64,000 nucleotides of DNA. Source: Noviherbaspirillum aerium (GTDB lineage Bacteria; Pseudomonadota; Gammaproteobacteria; Burkholderiales; Burkholderiaceae_D). Shown here in pieces: positions 16,777 through 24,546 of the stretch. Numbering within the stretch: the stretch's first letter is position 1; each line of letters starts with the position of its first letter. Under the pieces are notes generated by a model. That model ran no database searches, was not told the origin of the DNA, and was given only the letters and a program-made list of their open reading frames with translations. Both the position numbers and the translations under genes were made by a program. The stretch covers positions 62,001-126,000 of the forward strand of contig NZ_VFAH01000013.1 of NCBI RefSeq assembly GCF_008929045.1, written 5' to 3'.

Positions 16777-18570
16777 ATGAGCACGCACGCAAAGGATCGT
16801 CCCAAGAGCAGCCTTGCCACCTTGAAGGGCCTGCTGCCTTTCCTCGCTCCGTACAGGAAGCAGTTCATCCTTGCCGGCATCGCGCTGCTCATCGCCGCCG
16901 GCGCCACGCTCGCCATTCCCTATGCCTTCAAGCAGATGATCGATGCCGGCTTCGGCCCCGCCGGCGTGCGCGACAGCGCGCAGATCGACCTGGTGTTCAT
17001 GGGTCTGTTCGGCGTCGCCTGCGTGCTGGCGATTGCCACGGCGGCCCGCTTCTACATGGTCTCCTGGCTGGGCGAACGCGTCACCGCCGATCTGCGCAGC
17101 GCGGTCTACCGGCATGTGGTGACGCAGAGCCCGGAATTCTTCGAAACCACGCAGACCGGCGAAGTGCTGTCGCGCCTGACCACCGACACCACCCTGATCC
17201 AGGCCCTGGTCGGCACCAGCATCTCGATGGCATTGCGCAATACGCTGTTGTTCATCGGCGGGCTGGCCATGCTGTTCGTCACCAGCATCAAGCTGTCGGC
17301 CATCATCCTCGTCATGCTGGCGGCGGTGGTGCTGCCCATCGTGCTGTTCGGGCGCAAGGTGAGGAAGCTGTCGCGCGACTCGCAGGACCGCGTCGCCGAC
17401 GCTTCCGCGCTGGCGGGCGAAATCCTCAACGCCATGCCCACGGTGCAGGCCTTCACCCATGAACAGCAGGAAGCGGGACGCTTCGGCGCCTCGGTGGAGC
17501 GCGCCTTCAAGACCGCGATGCAGCGCATCCGCGCCCGTTCCCTGCTGACCGTGATGGCCATCCTGCTGGTGTTCGGCGCGATCGTGTTCGTGCTGTGGCT
17601 GGGTGCGCATGCGGTGATCCAGGGCCGCATGACGGCGGGCGAGCTCGGCCAGTTCATCCTGTATGCATCGATCGTGGCCGGCGCCATCGGCGCGCTTTCC
17701 GAAGTGCTGGGGGAAGCCCAGCGCGCCGCCGGCGCCGCCGAGCGCCTGCTGGAACTACTGTCGGTGCGCTCGCCCATCCAGTCGCCGGCGCAGCCGCTGA
17801 CACTTGCCGCACGCACCGCCAACGGCGCGTCGCTGAGCCTGCAGCACCTCGGCTTTCACTATCCGTCGCGGCCGAATGCGGCGGCGCTGCACGACCTCAA
17901 CCTCGAGATCCGGCCCGGCGAAACGGTCGCCGTCGTCGGTCCTTCCGGCGCCGGCAAGACCACCCTGTTCCAGCTGCTGCTGCGCTTCTACGATCCGCAG
18001 CAGGGTCGCATCCTGCTCGACGGCGCCGACATCCGCCAGCTCGATCTTGCGGCGCTGCGCGGCGCCATCGGCATCGTGCCGCAGGACACCGTGATCTTCT
18101 CGGAAAACGCGATGGAAAACATCCGTTATGGCCGGGCCGATGCCGGCGACGACGAAGTCATTGCCGCCGCGAAGCTGGCCGCCGCCCATGAATTCATCGA
18201 ACGCCTGCCGCAGGGATACCAATCCTTTCTCGGAGAACGCGGCGTGCGGCTGTCGGGCGGCCAGCGACAGCGCATCACGATCGCCCGCGCGCTGCTGAAG
18301 AACCCGCCCCTGCTGCTGCTCGACGAAGCCACCAGCGCGCTGGATGCGGAATCCGAACGGCTGGTGCAGCGCGCGCTGGAAGCCGCGATGGTGGGACGGA
18401 CAACGCTGGTGATCGCCCATCGGCTCGCCACCGTGCAGCGGGCCGACCGCATCATCGTGATGGAGCACGGCCGCATCGTGGAGATGGGATCGCATTCGGA
18501 ACTGGTGGCGCGCGGCGGGCTGTATGCCAGCCTGGCGGCGTTGCAGTTTTCGCAAGATCCTGCAGCTTGA
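16777..18570 (+). CDS. MsbA-like ABC exporter (fused membrane and ATPase domains)
   Basis: 597-residue half-transporter, six membrane segments (about residues 25-320) followed by the nucleotide-binding domain. Walker A GPSGAGKTT is near residue 388, signature LSGGQRQR near 493, Walker B LLLLDEATS near 516 and the switch His in IAHRLA. Homologues export lipids, drugs or peptides. It follows the AttH-like gene by 19 nt with an AAGGA ribosome-binding site, so it is probably the fourth gene of the same operon. That suggests an envelope-lipid or surface-molecule pathway. Its substrate cannot be read from sequence. Confidence 0.9.
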   Translation: MSTHAKDRPKSSLATLKGLLPFLAPYRKQFILAGIALLIAAGATLAIPYAFKQMIDAGFGPAGVRDSAQIDLVFMGLFGVACVLAIATAARFYMVSWLGERVTADLRSAVYRHVVTQSPEFFETTQTGEVLSRLTTDTTLIQALVGTSISMALRNTLLFIGGLAMLFVTSIKLSAIILVMLAAVVLPIVLFGRKVRKLSRDSQDRVADASALAGEILNAMPTVQAFTHEQQEAGRFGASVERAFKTAMQRIRARSLLTVMAILLVFGAIVFVLWLGAHAVIQGRMTAGELGQFILYASIVAGAIGALSEVLGEAQRAAGAAERLLELLSVRSPIQSPAQPLTLAARTANGASLSLQHLGFHYPSRPNAAALHDLNLEIRPGETVAVVGPSGAGKTTLFQLLLRFYDPQQGRILLDGADIRQLDLAALRGAIGIVPQDTVIFSENAMENIRYGRADAGDDEVIAAAKLAAAHEFIERLPQGYQSFLGERGVRLSGGQRQRITIARALLKNPPLLLLDEATSALDAESERLVQRALEAAMVGRTTLVIAHRLATVQRADRIIVMEHGRIVEMGSHSELVARGGLYASLAALQFSQDPAA

Positions 18571-18664
18571 TTGCGCGACATGCGGGGCGCAATGTTTCAA
18601 TGTTTACTTGAAGCGTGCCTGAACGAATACATTAAAATACCGTGTCTCCAGGAAACCAACGACC

Positions 18665-19459
18665 ATGCGCCAATACCTCGATTTCATGCGCCATGTCTAT
18701 GAACATGGCACCGAAAAAACCGACCGCACCGGCACCGGCACCCGCTCGGTGTTCGGTTACCAGATGCGCTTCGACCTGCAGCAGGGTTTTCCGCTGCTGA
18801 CCACGAAGAAATTGCACCTGAAATCCATCATCCATGAACTGATCTGGTTCCTGGCCGGCTCCACCAACACCAAGTACCTGAAAGACAACGGCGTCTCCAT
18901 CTGGGACGAATGGGCGGATGCCGAAGGCAACCTCGGCCCGATCTACGGCTACCAGTGGCGCTCCTGGCCGGCGCCGGACGGCAAGCACATCGACCAGATC
19001 TCCCAGCTGCTGGACCAGATCAGAAACAACCCGGACTCGCGCCGCCTGATCGTCTCGGCCTGGAACGTGGCCGACATTCCGCAGATGAAGCTGCCGCCCT
19101 GCCACGCCTTTTTCCAGTTCTACGTGGCCGACGGCAAGCTGTCCTGCCAGCTCTACCAGCGCAGCGCCGACATCTTCCTCGGCGTGCCCTTCAACATCGC
19201 GTCGTACGCGCTGCTCACCCACATGGTGGCCGAGCAGACCGGGCTGCAGGTCGGCGAATTCATCTGGACCGGCGGCGACTGCCACCTGTACTCCAACCAC
19301 ATGGACCAGGTGCGCGAGCAGCTGTCGCGCACACCGTATGCGCCGCCCAGGCTGGTCATCAAGCGCAAGCCGGATTCGCTGTTCGATTACAAGTTCGAGG
19401 ATTTCGAAATCACCGGCTATGAATCGCATCCGCATATCAAGGCGCCGGTGGCGGTCTGA
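18665..19459 (+). CDS. thyA: Thymidylate synthase
   Basis: Makes dTMP from dUMP with methylenetetrahydrofolate as carbon donor and reductant, giving dihydrofolate. 264 residues, the standard ThyA length. The start [15 protein letters not shown], the Arg-Thr-Gly-Thr-Gly-Thr-Arg-Ser phosphate-binding segment, and the catalytic Cys in [10 protein letters not shown] near residue 146 are all present. Downstream, 17 nt away, is folA, which regenerates tetrahydrofolate from the dihydrofolate ThyA releases; the pair is a classical operon. Confidence 0.97.
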   Translation: MRQYLDFMRHVYEHGTEKTDRTGTGTRSVFGYQMRFDLQQGFPLLTTKKLHLKSIIHELIWFLAGSTNTKYLKDNGVSIWDEWADAEGNLGPIYGYQWRSWPAPDGKHIDQISQLLDQIRNNPDSRRLIVSAWNVADIPQMKLPPCHAFFQFYVADGKLSCQLYQRSADIFLGVPFNIASYALLTHMVAEQTGLQVGEFIWTGGDCHLYSNHMDQVREQLSRTPYAPPRLVIKRKPDSLFDYKFEDFEITGYESHPHIKAPVAV

Positions 19460-19476
19460 GCGCGTCGAAAGAAACC

Positions 19477-19971
19477 ATGGACAACAAAGGCCTGATCTCC
19501 ATCGTCGTCGCGATGGATGCCGAGCGCGGCATCGGCATCGACAACACCCTGCCCTGGCGCCTGAAGGAAGACATGGCGCACTTCAAGCGCACCACCACCG
19601 GCCATCCGGTGATCATGGGGCGCAAGACCTTCGATTCCATCGGCAAGCCGCTGCCGAACCGCCGCAATATCGTCATCACCCGCAACCCGCAATGGCGACA
19701 CGAAGGCGTGGAAGCCGTCACCTCGGTCGATGCCGCGCTGGCGCTGGTGGCCAACCTGCCCGCCCATGTCATCGGCGGCGCGCAGATCTATGCCGAAGTC
19801 CTGCCGCGAACCGACAGGCTGATCGTGACCGAGATCGGCAGGACTTTTCAGTGCGATGCATTTTTCCCGCCGATCGACGCCGGCACCTGGAAGGAAATCA
19901 GCCGGGAGCAGCATCATTCGGCGGAGAATGGATTCGACTACGCATTCGTGACCTACGACAAGGTCGCTTGA
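19477..19971 (+). CDS. folA: Dihydrofolate reductase
   Basis: NADPH-dependent reduction of dihydrofolate to tetrahydrofolate. 164 residues. The Met20-loop region reads GIGIDNTLPWRLKEDMAHFK with the catalytic acidic residue in the ensuing helix, then the GRKTFDSIGKPLPNR NADPH-binding motif near residue 47 and the Gly-Gly-Ala-Gln-Ile-Tyr motif near 104. It is a chromosomal type I enzyme coupled to thyA, with no sign of a mobile trimethoprim-resistance dfr gene. Confidence 0.96.
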   Translation: MDNKGLISIVVAMDAERGIGIDNTLPWRLKEDMAHFKRTTTGHPVIMGRKTFDSIGKPLPNRRNIVITRNPQWRHEGVEAVTSVDAALALVANLPAHVIGGAQIYAEVLPRTDRLIVTEIGRTFQCDAFFPPIDAGTWKEISREQHHSAENGFDYAFVTYDKVA

Positions 19972-20076
19972 GACGGCATCAGTTCACAACCCTTGCATGA
20001 GCGAGGCATCACAAGCGCGCATGCCGAATCCCTCGCCCGCATGCGGACGGGAAATCAATCAGCAGCAGGAGTATCA

Positions 20077-20646
20077 ATGTCGGGACACGGTTTTCATGTG
20101 CATGGACCGCACGATCATGAAGTCGAGCATGCGGCCCATGGCAGCGATGGCTTTTCCAGCAAGATCGCGGTGACCACCGCTGTGCTGGCCACGATCGGCG
20201 CCCTGTTCGGCTACCAGGCCGGCGACACGCAGAACAATGCGGCGCTCTACAAGAACAATTCCGCCATCAAGAAGACCGAGGCGTCGAATCAGTGGAATTA
20301 TTACCAGGCCAAGTCGAACAAGCAGAATCTTGCCGAACTCGCCATGACGCTGCCTGCCGTGGATGTTGAAAAATACAAGACCGAGGTCGAACGCTACAAG
20401 AAGGAAAAGGGCGATATCAAGACGGACGCCGAGAAACTCGAAGCCGCATCCCTCGACTGGGACAGGAAGTCCGAGGAGCAGATGCACCAGCACCACCGCT
20501 GGGCGCAGGCCATGACCGCCGAGCAGATCGCGATTTCGCTGGCCGCGATCACGCTGCTGACCCGCAAGAAGTGGCTGGAATACATTTCCTACGGCGTGGC
20601 CGGTGTCGGCATCGTGCTTGGCATCGCGGCCTGGCTGCATTTCTGA
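20077..20646 (+). CDS. DUF4337-family membrane protein
   Basis: 189 residues from ATG 20077, chosen because AGGAG precedes it and the upstream frame lacks family sequence. It has a His-rich N-terminus (HGFHVHGPHDHEVEHAAHG), a membrane segment near residues 27-46, then a charged, probably coiled-coil middle region (about 60-135) and two C-terminal hydrophobic segments (about 143-160 and 170-187). This layout matches DUF4337, a family of unknown function. The His cluster might bind metal; that is inference. It stands alone after folA. Confidence 0.8.
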   Translation: MSGHGFHVHGPHDHEVEHAAHGSDGFSSKIAVTTAVLATIGALFGYQAGDTQNNAALYKNNSAIKKTEASNQWNYYQAKSNKQNLAELAMTLPAVDVEKYKTEVERYKKEKGDIKTDAEKLEAASLDWDRKSEEQMHQHHRWAQAMTAEQIAISLAAITLLTRKKWLEYISYGVAGVGIVLGIAAWLHF

Positions 20647-20704
20647 CCCGCCCCGCGTCCCTGGCGCACCGGCCTGCCGCCTGTCTCCCTGCCTCCTGCC
20701 TGAC

Positions 20705-20729
20705 CGCCGCGGGCACCTTTCCCGCGGCG
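20705..20729 (+). terminator. G+C-rich hairpin after the DUF4337 gene
   Basis: Perfect 9-bp stem (20705-20713 with 20721-20729) and a 7-nt loop, with no T-tract. It may be a weak terminator or mRNA end structure. Confidence 0.35.
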
Positions 20730-20879
20730 TCAGTCCTCCATTCGGACTTGCATTGCCGGTAACCCGGCACTTTTCACACACATTTCACTCATATCTGCGA
20801 AAATCCCGGTTTTCGCAAATTTCGGCGCGCAAGCTCACCCGCCCAGGCGTCTCCCTTGTCATCTCTACCTGGAGACCTC

Positions 20880-23138
20880 ATGAAATTCCGCTTTCCCATC
20901 GTCATCATCGACGAAGACTTCCGCTCCGAGAACACCTCCGGCCTGGGCATTCGCGCACTCGCCGAAGCCATGGAGAAGGAAGGCATGGAAGTGCTGGGCG
21001 TGACCAGCTACGGCGACCTGTCCCAGTTCGCCCAGCAGCAGTCGCGCGCTTCCGCCTTCATCCTGTCGATCGACGACGAGGAATTCGGCGCCGGCTCGTC
21101 GGAAGAAACCGATTTCGCGCTCAAGTCGCTGCGCGCCTTCGTCGAAGAGATCCGCCACAAGAATGCCGACATTCCGATCTACCTGTATGGCGAAACCCGC
21201 ACGTCGCGCCATATTCCGAACGACATCCTGCGCGAGCTGCACGGCTTCATCCACATGTTCGAGGACACCCCGGAATTCGTTGCGCGCCACATCATCCGCG
21301 AGGCGAAGTCCTACCTCGACAGCCTGGCGCCGCCCTTCTTCCGGGCGCTGGTGCATTATGCGCAGGACGGCTCCTACTCCTGGCACTGCCCCGGCCATTC
21401 CGGCGGCGTGGCCTTCCTGAAGTCTCCGGTGGGACAGATGTTCCACCAGTTCTTCGGCGAGAACATGCTGCGCGCCGACGTCTGCAACGCGGTGGAGGAA
21501 CTCGGCCAGCTGCTCGACCATACCGGCCCGGTGGCCGCTTCCGAGCGCAATGCGGCGCGCATCTTCAATGCCGATCATTGCTACTTCGTCACCAACGGCA
21601 CCTCGACCTCGAACAAGATGGTCTGGCATTCGACCGTGGGCCCCGGCGACATCGTCGTGGTCGACCGCAACTGCCACAAATCCATCCTGCACTCGATCAT
21701 CATGACCGGCGCGATCCCGGTGTTCCTGATGCCGACCCGCAACCATCTCGGCATCATCGGCCCGATCCCGCTCGAAGAGTTCAAGATCGAAAACATCATG
21801 AAGAAGATCGAGGCCAACCCCTTCGCCCGCGAAGCGAAGAACAAGAAGCCGCGCATCCTCACCATCACGCAGTCGACCTACGACGGCGTGCTGTACAACG
21901 TCGAGACCATCAAGGACATGCTCGACGGCGAGATCGACACCCTGCACTTCGACGAAGCCTGGCTGCCGCATGCGACCTTCCACGACTTCTACAAGAACAT
22001 GCATGCGATCGGCAAGGACCGCCCGCGCGCCAAGGAATCGCTGATCTTTTCCACGCAGTCCACCCACAAGCTGCTGGCCGGCCTGTCGCAGGCGTCGCAG
22101 ATCCTGGTGCGCGATTCGCAGACGGTCAAGCTCGACCAGGACATGTTCAATGAAGCCTATCTGATGCATACCTCGACCTCGCCGCAGTACGCGATCATCG
22201 CGTCCTGCGACGTGGCCGCCGCGATGATGGAGCCGCCGGGCGGCACCGCGCTGGTGGAGGAAAGCATTTTTGAAGCGCTGGACTTCCGCCGGGCGATGAA
22301 GAAAGTCGACCAGGAATTCGGCGAGGACTGGTGGTTCCAGGTCTGGGGGCCGGACGAATTTTCCGAGAACGGCATCGGCTCGCGCGAGGACTGGATGATC
22401 CGCGCCGAGGACAACTGGCACGGCTTCGGCAACATCGCCACCGGCTTCAACATGCTGGACCCGATCAAGGCGACCATCGTCACGCCCGGCCTGTCCATCG
22501 ACGGCAAGTTCGGCGAGTCGGGCATTCCCGCCTCGATCGTGACGCGCTACCTCGCCGAGCATGGCGTCATCGTGGAAAAGGCTGGCCTGTACTCGTTCTT
22601 CATCATGTTCACCATCGGCATCACCAAGGGCCGCTGGAACACGCTGCTGACCGCGCTGCAGCAGTTCAAGGATGATTACGACAAGAACCAGCCGATGTGG
22701 CGCATCCTGCCGGAGTTCTCGGCGGCCAACCCGCGCTACGAGCGCATCGGCCTGCGCGACCTGTGCCAGCAGATCCACGACATGTACAAGTCCTACGACG
22801 TGGCGCGCCTGACCACCGAGATGTATCTGTCGGACATGCAGCCGGCGATGAAGCCGTCGGACGCGTTCGCGAAGATGGCGCACCGCGAGATCGAGCGCGT
22901 CAACATCGACGAGCTCGAAGGCCGCGTCACCGCGATCCTGCTGACGCCCTACCCGCCGGGCATCCCGCTGCTGATCCCGGGCGAGCGCTTCAACAAGACC
23001 ATCGTCGATTACCTCAAGTTCGCGCGCGACTTCAACGAGAAGTTTCCGGGCTTCGAGACCGACGTGCACGGGCTGGTGACGCAGGAAATCGCTGGGCGGC
23101 GAGGCTACTATGTGGACTGCGTGAAGCAGGACAGCTGA
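20880..23138 (+). CDS. Pyridoxal-phosphate-dependent Arg/Lys/Orn decarboxylase (752 aa, wing-domain type)
   Basis: Decarboxylates a basic amino acid to agmatine, cadaverine or putrescine; the exact substrate is not decidable by eye. The N-terminal response-regulator-like wing domain (about residues 1-130) is followed by the PLP aspartate-aminotransferase-fold core, with the Schiff-base Lys in STQSTHKLLAGLSQ near residue 390 and Asp in LHFDEAW. The C-terminal Orn/Lys/Arg decarboxylase domain covers the last ~130 residues. The ATG at 20880 has GGAG 6-9 nt before it. The gene is monocistronic, with a strong terminator. Long basic decarboxylases of this type are common in Burkholderiales. Confidence 0.9.
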   Translation: MKFRFPIVIIDEDFRSENTSGLGIRALAEAMEKEGMEVLGVTSYGDLSQFAQQQSRASAFILSIDDEEFGAGSSEETDFALKSLRAFVEEIRHKNADIPIYLYGETRTSRHIPNDILRELHGFIHMFEDTPEFVARHIIREAKSYLDSLAPPFFRALVHYAQDGSYSWHCPGHSGGVAFLKSPVGQMFHQFFGENMLRADVCNAVEELGQLLDHTGPVAASERNAARIFNADHCYFVTNGTSTSNKMVWHSTVGPGDIVVVDRNCHKSILHSIIMTGAIPVFLMPTRNHLGIIGPIPLEEFKIENIMKKIEANPFAREAKNKKPRILTITQSTYDGVLYNVETIKDMLDGEIDTLHFDEAWLPHATFHDFYKNMHAIGKDRPRAKESLIFSTQSTHKLLAGLSQASQILVRDSQTVKLDQDMFNEAYLMHTSTSPQYAIIASCDVAAAMMEPPGGTALVEESIFEALDFRRAMKKVDQEFGEDWWFQVWGPDEFSENGIGSREDWMIRAEDNWHGFGNIATGFNMLDPIKATIVTPGLSIDGKFGESGIPASIVTRYLAEHGVIVEKAGLYSFFIMFTIGITKGRWNTLLTALQQFKDDYDKNQPMWRILPEFSAANPRYERIGLRDLCQQIHDMYKSYDVARLTTEMYLSDMQPAMKPSDAFAKMAHREIERVNIDELEGRVTAILLTPYPPGIPLLIPGERFNKTIVDYLKFARDFNEKFPGFETDVHGLVTQEIAGRRGYYVDCVKQDS

Positions 23139-23163
23139 TTGGCGCCCGGCATTTGACGGCAAG

Positions 23164-23191
23164 AAAAAGGCACCTTCACGGTGCCTTTTTT
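23164..23191 (+). terminator. Rho-independent terminator after the decarboxylase
   Basis: 7-bp stem (23168-23174 with 23180-23186) flanked by A5 on the left and T residues to 23191; 5-nt loop. Confidence 0.88.
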
Positions 23192-23254
23192 GTCCCGATG
23201 AACTGCGGACCGCAAGCCATACGGACCGGAGATCGGAGAGGGCCTTTCGCCAAG

Positions 23255-23280
23255 GTAGTGCAGGCCTTTGCGCCTGCACA
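23255..23280 (+). repeat. 26-bp palindromic repeat, copy 1
   Basis: A 26-bp sequence beginning GTAGTGCAGGCCT and ending GCCTGCACA, itself partly palindromic. It recurs with three mismatches in inverse orientation at 30232-30257. A more degenerate inverted partner follows within about 45 bp, so each site looks like a paired, REP-like structure. The two sites flank the accessory stretch 23.3-30.3 kb. Confidence 0.6.
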
Positions 23281-23420
23281 TTCGTCCGTTATTTGAAGAA
23301 CGTGCGGCCATGAAGGCCTCCCAACCAGGTTACCGGACACGGCCCGGCAAGGGACAAGTTCTGATGCATTAATTGCATCGGCACTATAGAATTCGCCCAT
23401 CGCAATAAAAGGAGGTCCAC

Positions 23421-24044
23421 ATGATTTCAGCCCAGGAAGCCCTTGAACGCCTGCGCGAGGGTAATCGCCGTTTCGTTTCCGACATCAAGAACCTCAACTC
23501 CATGCCGAGCCAGTCGCGCCGGCTGGAACTGGCCGCCGGCCAGGAGCCGTTCGCCATCATCCTCGGCTGCTCGGACTCGCGCGTGCCGGCGGAGCTGGTC
23601 TTTGACCAGGGCCTCGGCGACCTGTTCGTGATCCGCGTCGCCGGCAACATCGTCGCCCCCTCGCAGATCGGCAGCGTGGAATTCGCCGCCGGCCAGTTCG
23701 GCACCCGCCTCGTCGTCGTCCTCGGCCACACCGGCTGCGGTGCCATCAAGGCCACGCTCGACGAACTGCAGCGGCCTTCTGCCAACCAGTCGCGCAACCT
23801 GCGTTCCATCGTTGACCGCGTACGGCCTTCGGTGCAGACGCTGCTCAATACCGACCTGCGGCATGACCACTGCGCGCTGATGCAACAGGCGGTGCGCGCC
23901 AACATCCTGGCTTCGGCCAACCAGCTGCGCCATGGCTCGGAGATTCTGGAGAACCTGATCCAGAATGAGGGACTGCTGGTGGTGGGGGCGGAATATTCGC
24001 TGGAGACGGGCGAGGTGGAGTTTTTTGATTCGGTGCCGGGGTAG
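23421..24044 (+). CDS. Beta-class carbonic anhydrase
   Basis: Interconverts CO2 and bicarbonate; zinc enzyme, cytosolic. 207 residues. The zinc and catalytic residues are visible: Cys-Ser-Asp-Ser-Arg near residue 50 (Cys ligand plus the Asp-Arg dyad), and HTGCGA near 106 (His and Cys ligands). The N-terminal MISAQEALERLREGNRRF is typical of the clade. An AGGAGG-like site precedes the ATG. It is monocistronic, placed after a repeat and before an A+T-richer stretch, so it belongs to the accessory segment or sits at its edge. Confidence 0.92.
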   Translation: MISAQEALERLREGNRRFVSDIKNLNSMPSQSRRLELAAGQEPFAIILGCSDSRVPAELVFDQGLGDLFVIRVAGNIVAPSQIGSVEFAAGQFGTRLVVVLGHTGCGAIKATLDELQRPSANQSRNLRSIVDRVRPSVQTLLNTDLRHDHCALMQQAVRANILASANQLRHGSEILENLIQNEGLLVVGAEYSLETGEVEFFDSVPG

Positions 24045-24259
24045 GCAGTATGGTCAAGTAACTGTACCCAGTCGCTTATGCATGGATTGAAACTGATATT
24101 CACTCCATGCATTCATCCCATTTTGATCTTGCATACTGTCTCTTCACGACGATAGGCGCTCGCAAGCCTCGTGATTGCAAAAGCATTTCTGCAATATCTT
24201 GGTCCGATTGAAGAATCGGCGGGAGCAATTATGACGCTACCACATCTGCCGGTATGGTT
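24045..24259. other. Intergenic region after the carbonic anhydrase gene
   Basis: About 215 bp, A+T-richer than its surroundings. It contains a 9-bp-stem hairpin (24078-24086 with 24104-24112) with a long loop, a possible weak terminator. No gene is supported. Confidence 0.4.
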
Positions 24260-24421
24260 TAGAGCGGTTTCACCCTGACCTGCCTGCCGATCCCGGACAG
24301 ATTGCCCCTGGCACTGCGTTGTGACTCCTTGCCATGGCTTGGCCATGTCGCGTCGTCACGCCTTGTTCCAGCAGCAATCTGCCTCGGCCTCGACTAGGCC
24401 GGTCAGGGCGAAAACGCTCTA
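24260..24421. repeat. 162-bp TA-flanked palindromic (MITE-like) element
   Basis: Ends are TAGAGCGGTTTC and GAAAACGCTCTA, inverted over about 21 bp with three mismatches. The inverted complementarity continues inward (blocks near 24299-24330 pair with blocks near 24352-24383), so the whole element can fold as one imperfect stem. It encodes no transposase. A deleted copy lies at 6201-6246. The terminal TA pairs fit the TA duplication left by IS630/mariner-type transposases. Confidence 0.65.
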
Positions 24422-24504
24422 GCCACTCGGTCACTTGAATACCTTTGGTAGTGAAAACCGATCTTCCACGTCCAGATATGTCCGGAGCATAAAGGCATGT
24501 ACCG

Positions 24505-24531
24505 CTCTATCCGGAAATTGCCCGGATAGAG
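24505..24531. terminator. Hairpin downstream of the effector-like gene
   Basis: Perfect 10-bp stem (24505-24514 with 24522-24531) and a 7-nt loop, 16 bp past the effector-like stop codon. No T-tract on the minus strand, so termination efficiency is uncertain. Confidence 0.5.
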
Positions 24532-24546
24532 GTTTATCGAGACTAA

